The notes below the pieces were generated by a model. That model saw nothing but the letters and a program-made list of their open reading frames with translations, did no database searches and was not told the DNA's origin. The translations under genes were made by a program, and so were the position numbers. A stretch of 10,859 nucleotides of DNA from JABMNX01 sp964625905 (GTDB lineage Bacteria; Patescibacteriota; Minisyncoccia; Phycocordibacterales; JABMNX01): the NCBI GenBank assembly GCA_964625905.1, contig CAZVBS010000023.1:1-10859 (forward strand), in the 5' to 3' direction. Positions 10,846-10,859 of this stretch are shown here, in pieces (positions within the stretch are counted from its first letter, which is position 1; each line of letters begins with the position of its first letter).

Positions 10846-10859
10846 TAAATTCGGCGGTT
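10846..10859. repeat. Left arm of a second palindrome, cut by the window edge
   Basis: taaattcggcggtt is identical to 1755-1768, the left arm of the complete palindrome at 1754-1784. The other arm would lie beyond the window. Confidence 0.5.

Overview
The window reads as a chromosomal piece from a small-genome bacterium, most probably a member of the Candidate Phyla Radiation (Patescibacteria, Parcubacteria-like). The reasons are the low G+C (about 37-38% in the 60-base samples I counted), the rplJ-rplL pair, a long secreted protein built from Ig-like segments and a lamin-tail domain next to a secreted alpha/beta hydrolase, a REP-type Y1 transposase with its palindromes, and many genes without a Shine-Dalgarno site. 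This placement is inference from gene content. Every supported gene lies on the minus strand, so transcription runs right to left.

From right to left: a 52-aa membrane or secreted micro-protein (10644-10802); a REP-associated tyrosine transposase (9903-10556) surrounded by four copies of one palindrome, one inside its own coding sequence; then an apparent three-gene secretion operon: a membrane-anchored protein with a calcium-binding-type loop (9205-9798), a secreted GHSQG hydrolase (8389-9195), and a lamin-tail/Ig-like protein (6373-8361). The last two are one uninterrupted reading frame except for a single in-frame TGA. Next come a structured 350-bp gap, a G+C-rich secreted orphan (5544-6023), a PgsA-like CDP-alcohol phosphatidyltransferase (4624-5337), and rplJ-rplL (4411-3417). 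Downstream of rplL lie two diverged units of 151 and 140 bp, each ending in a copy of the rplL C-terminal codons (KVTLK-stop). The left third holds a 51-aa micro-protein (2671-2826), an HTH plus nucleotidyltransferase protein (1898-2542), a repeat-rich gap, an MscS-like membrane protein (733-1419), a 49-aa basic micro-protein (440-589), a short promoter-to-terminator unit that looks like a small RNA (224-321), and a promoter with an overlapping operator-like palindrome aimed off the left edge.

The standard genetic code fits: TGA ends the genes at 440, 2671 and 4624, and each of these is followed within about 50 bases by a hairpin terminator. That makes the single TGA inside the hydrolase/lamin-tail frame stand out. 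Perfect inverted repeats occur throughout, in gaps and inside coding sequence. The most unusual items are the tandem rplL-tail units, the split hydrolase/lamin-tail frame, and the transposase carrying its own palindrome in frame.
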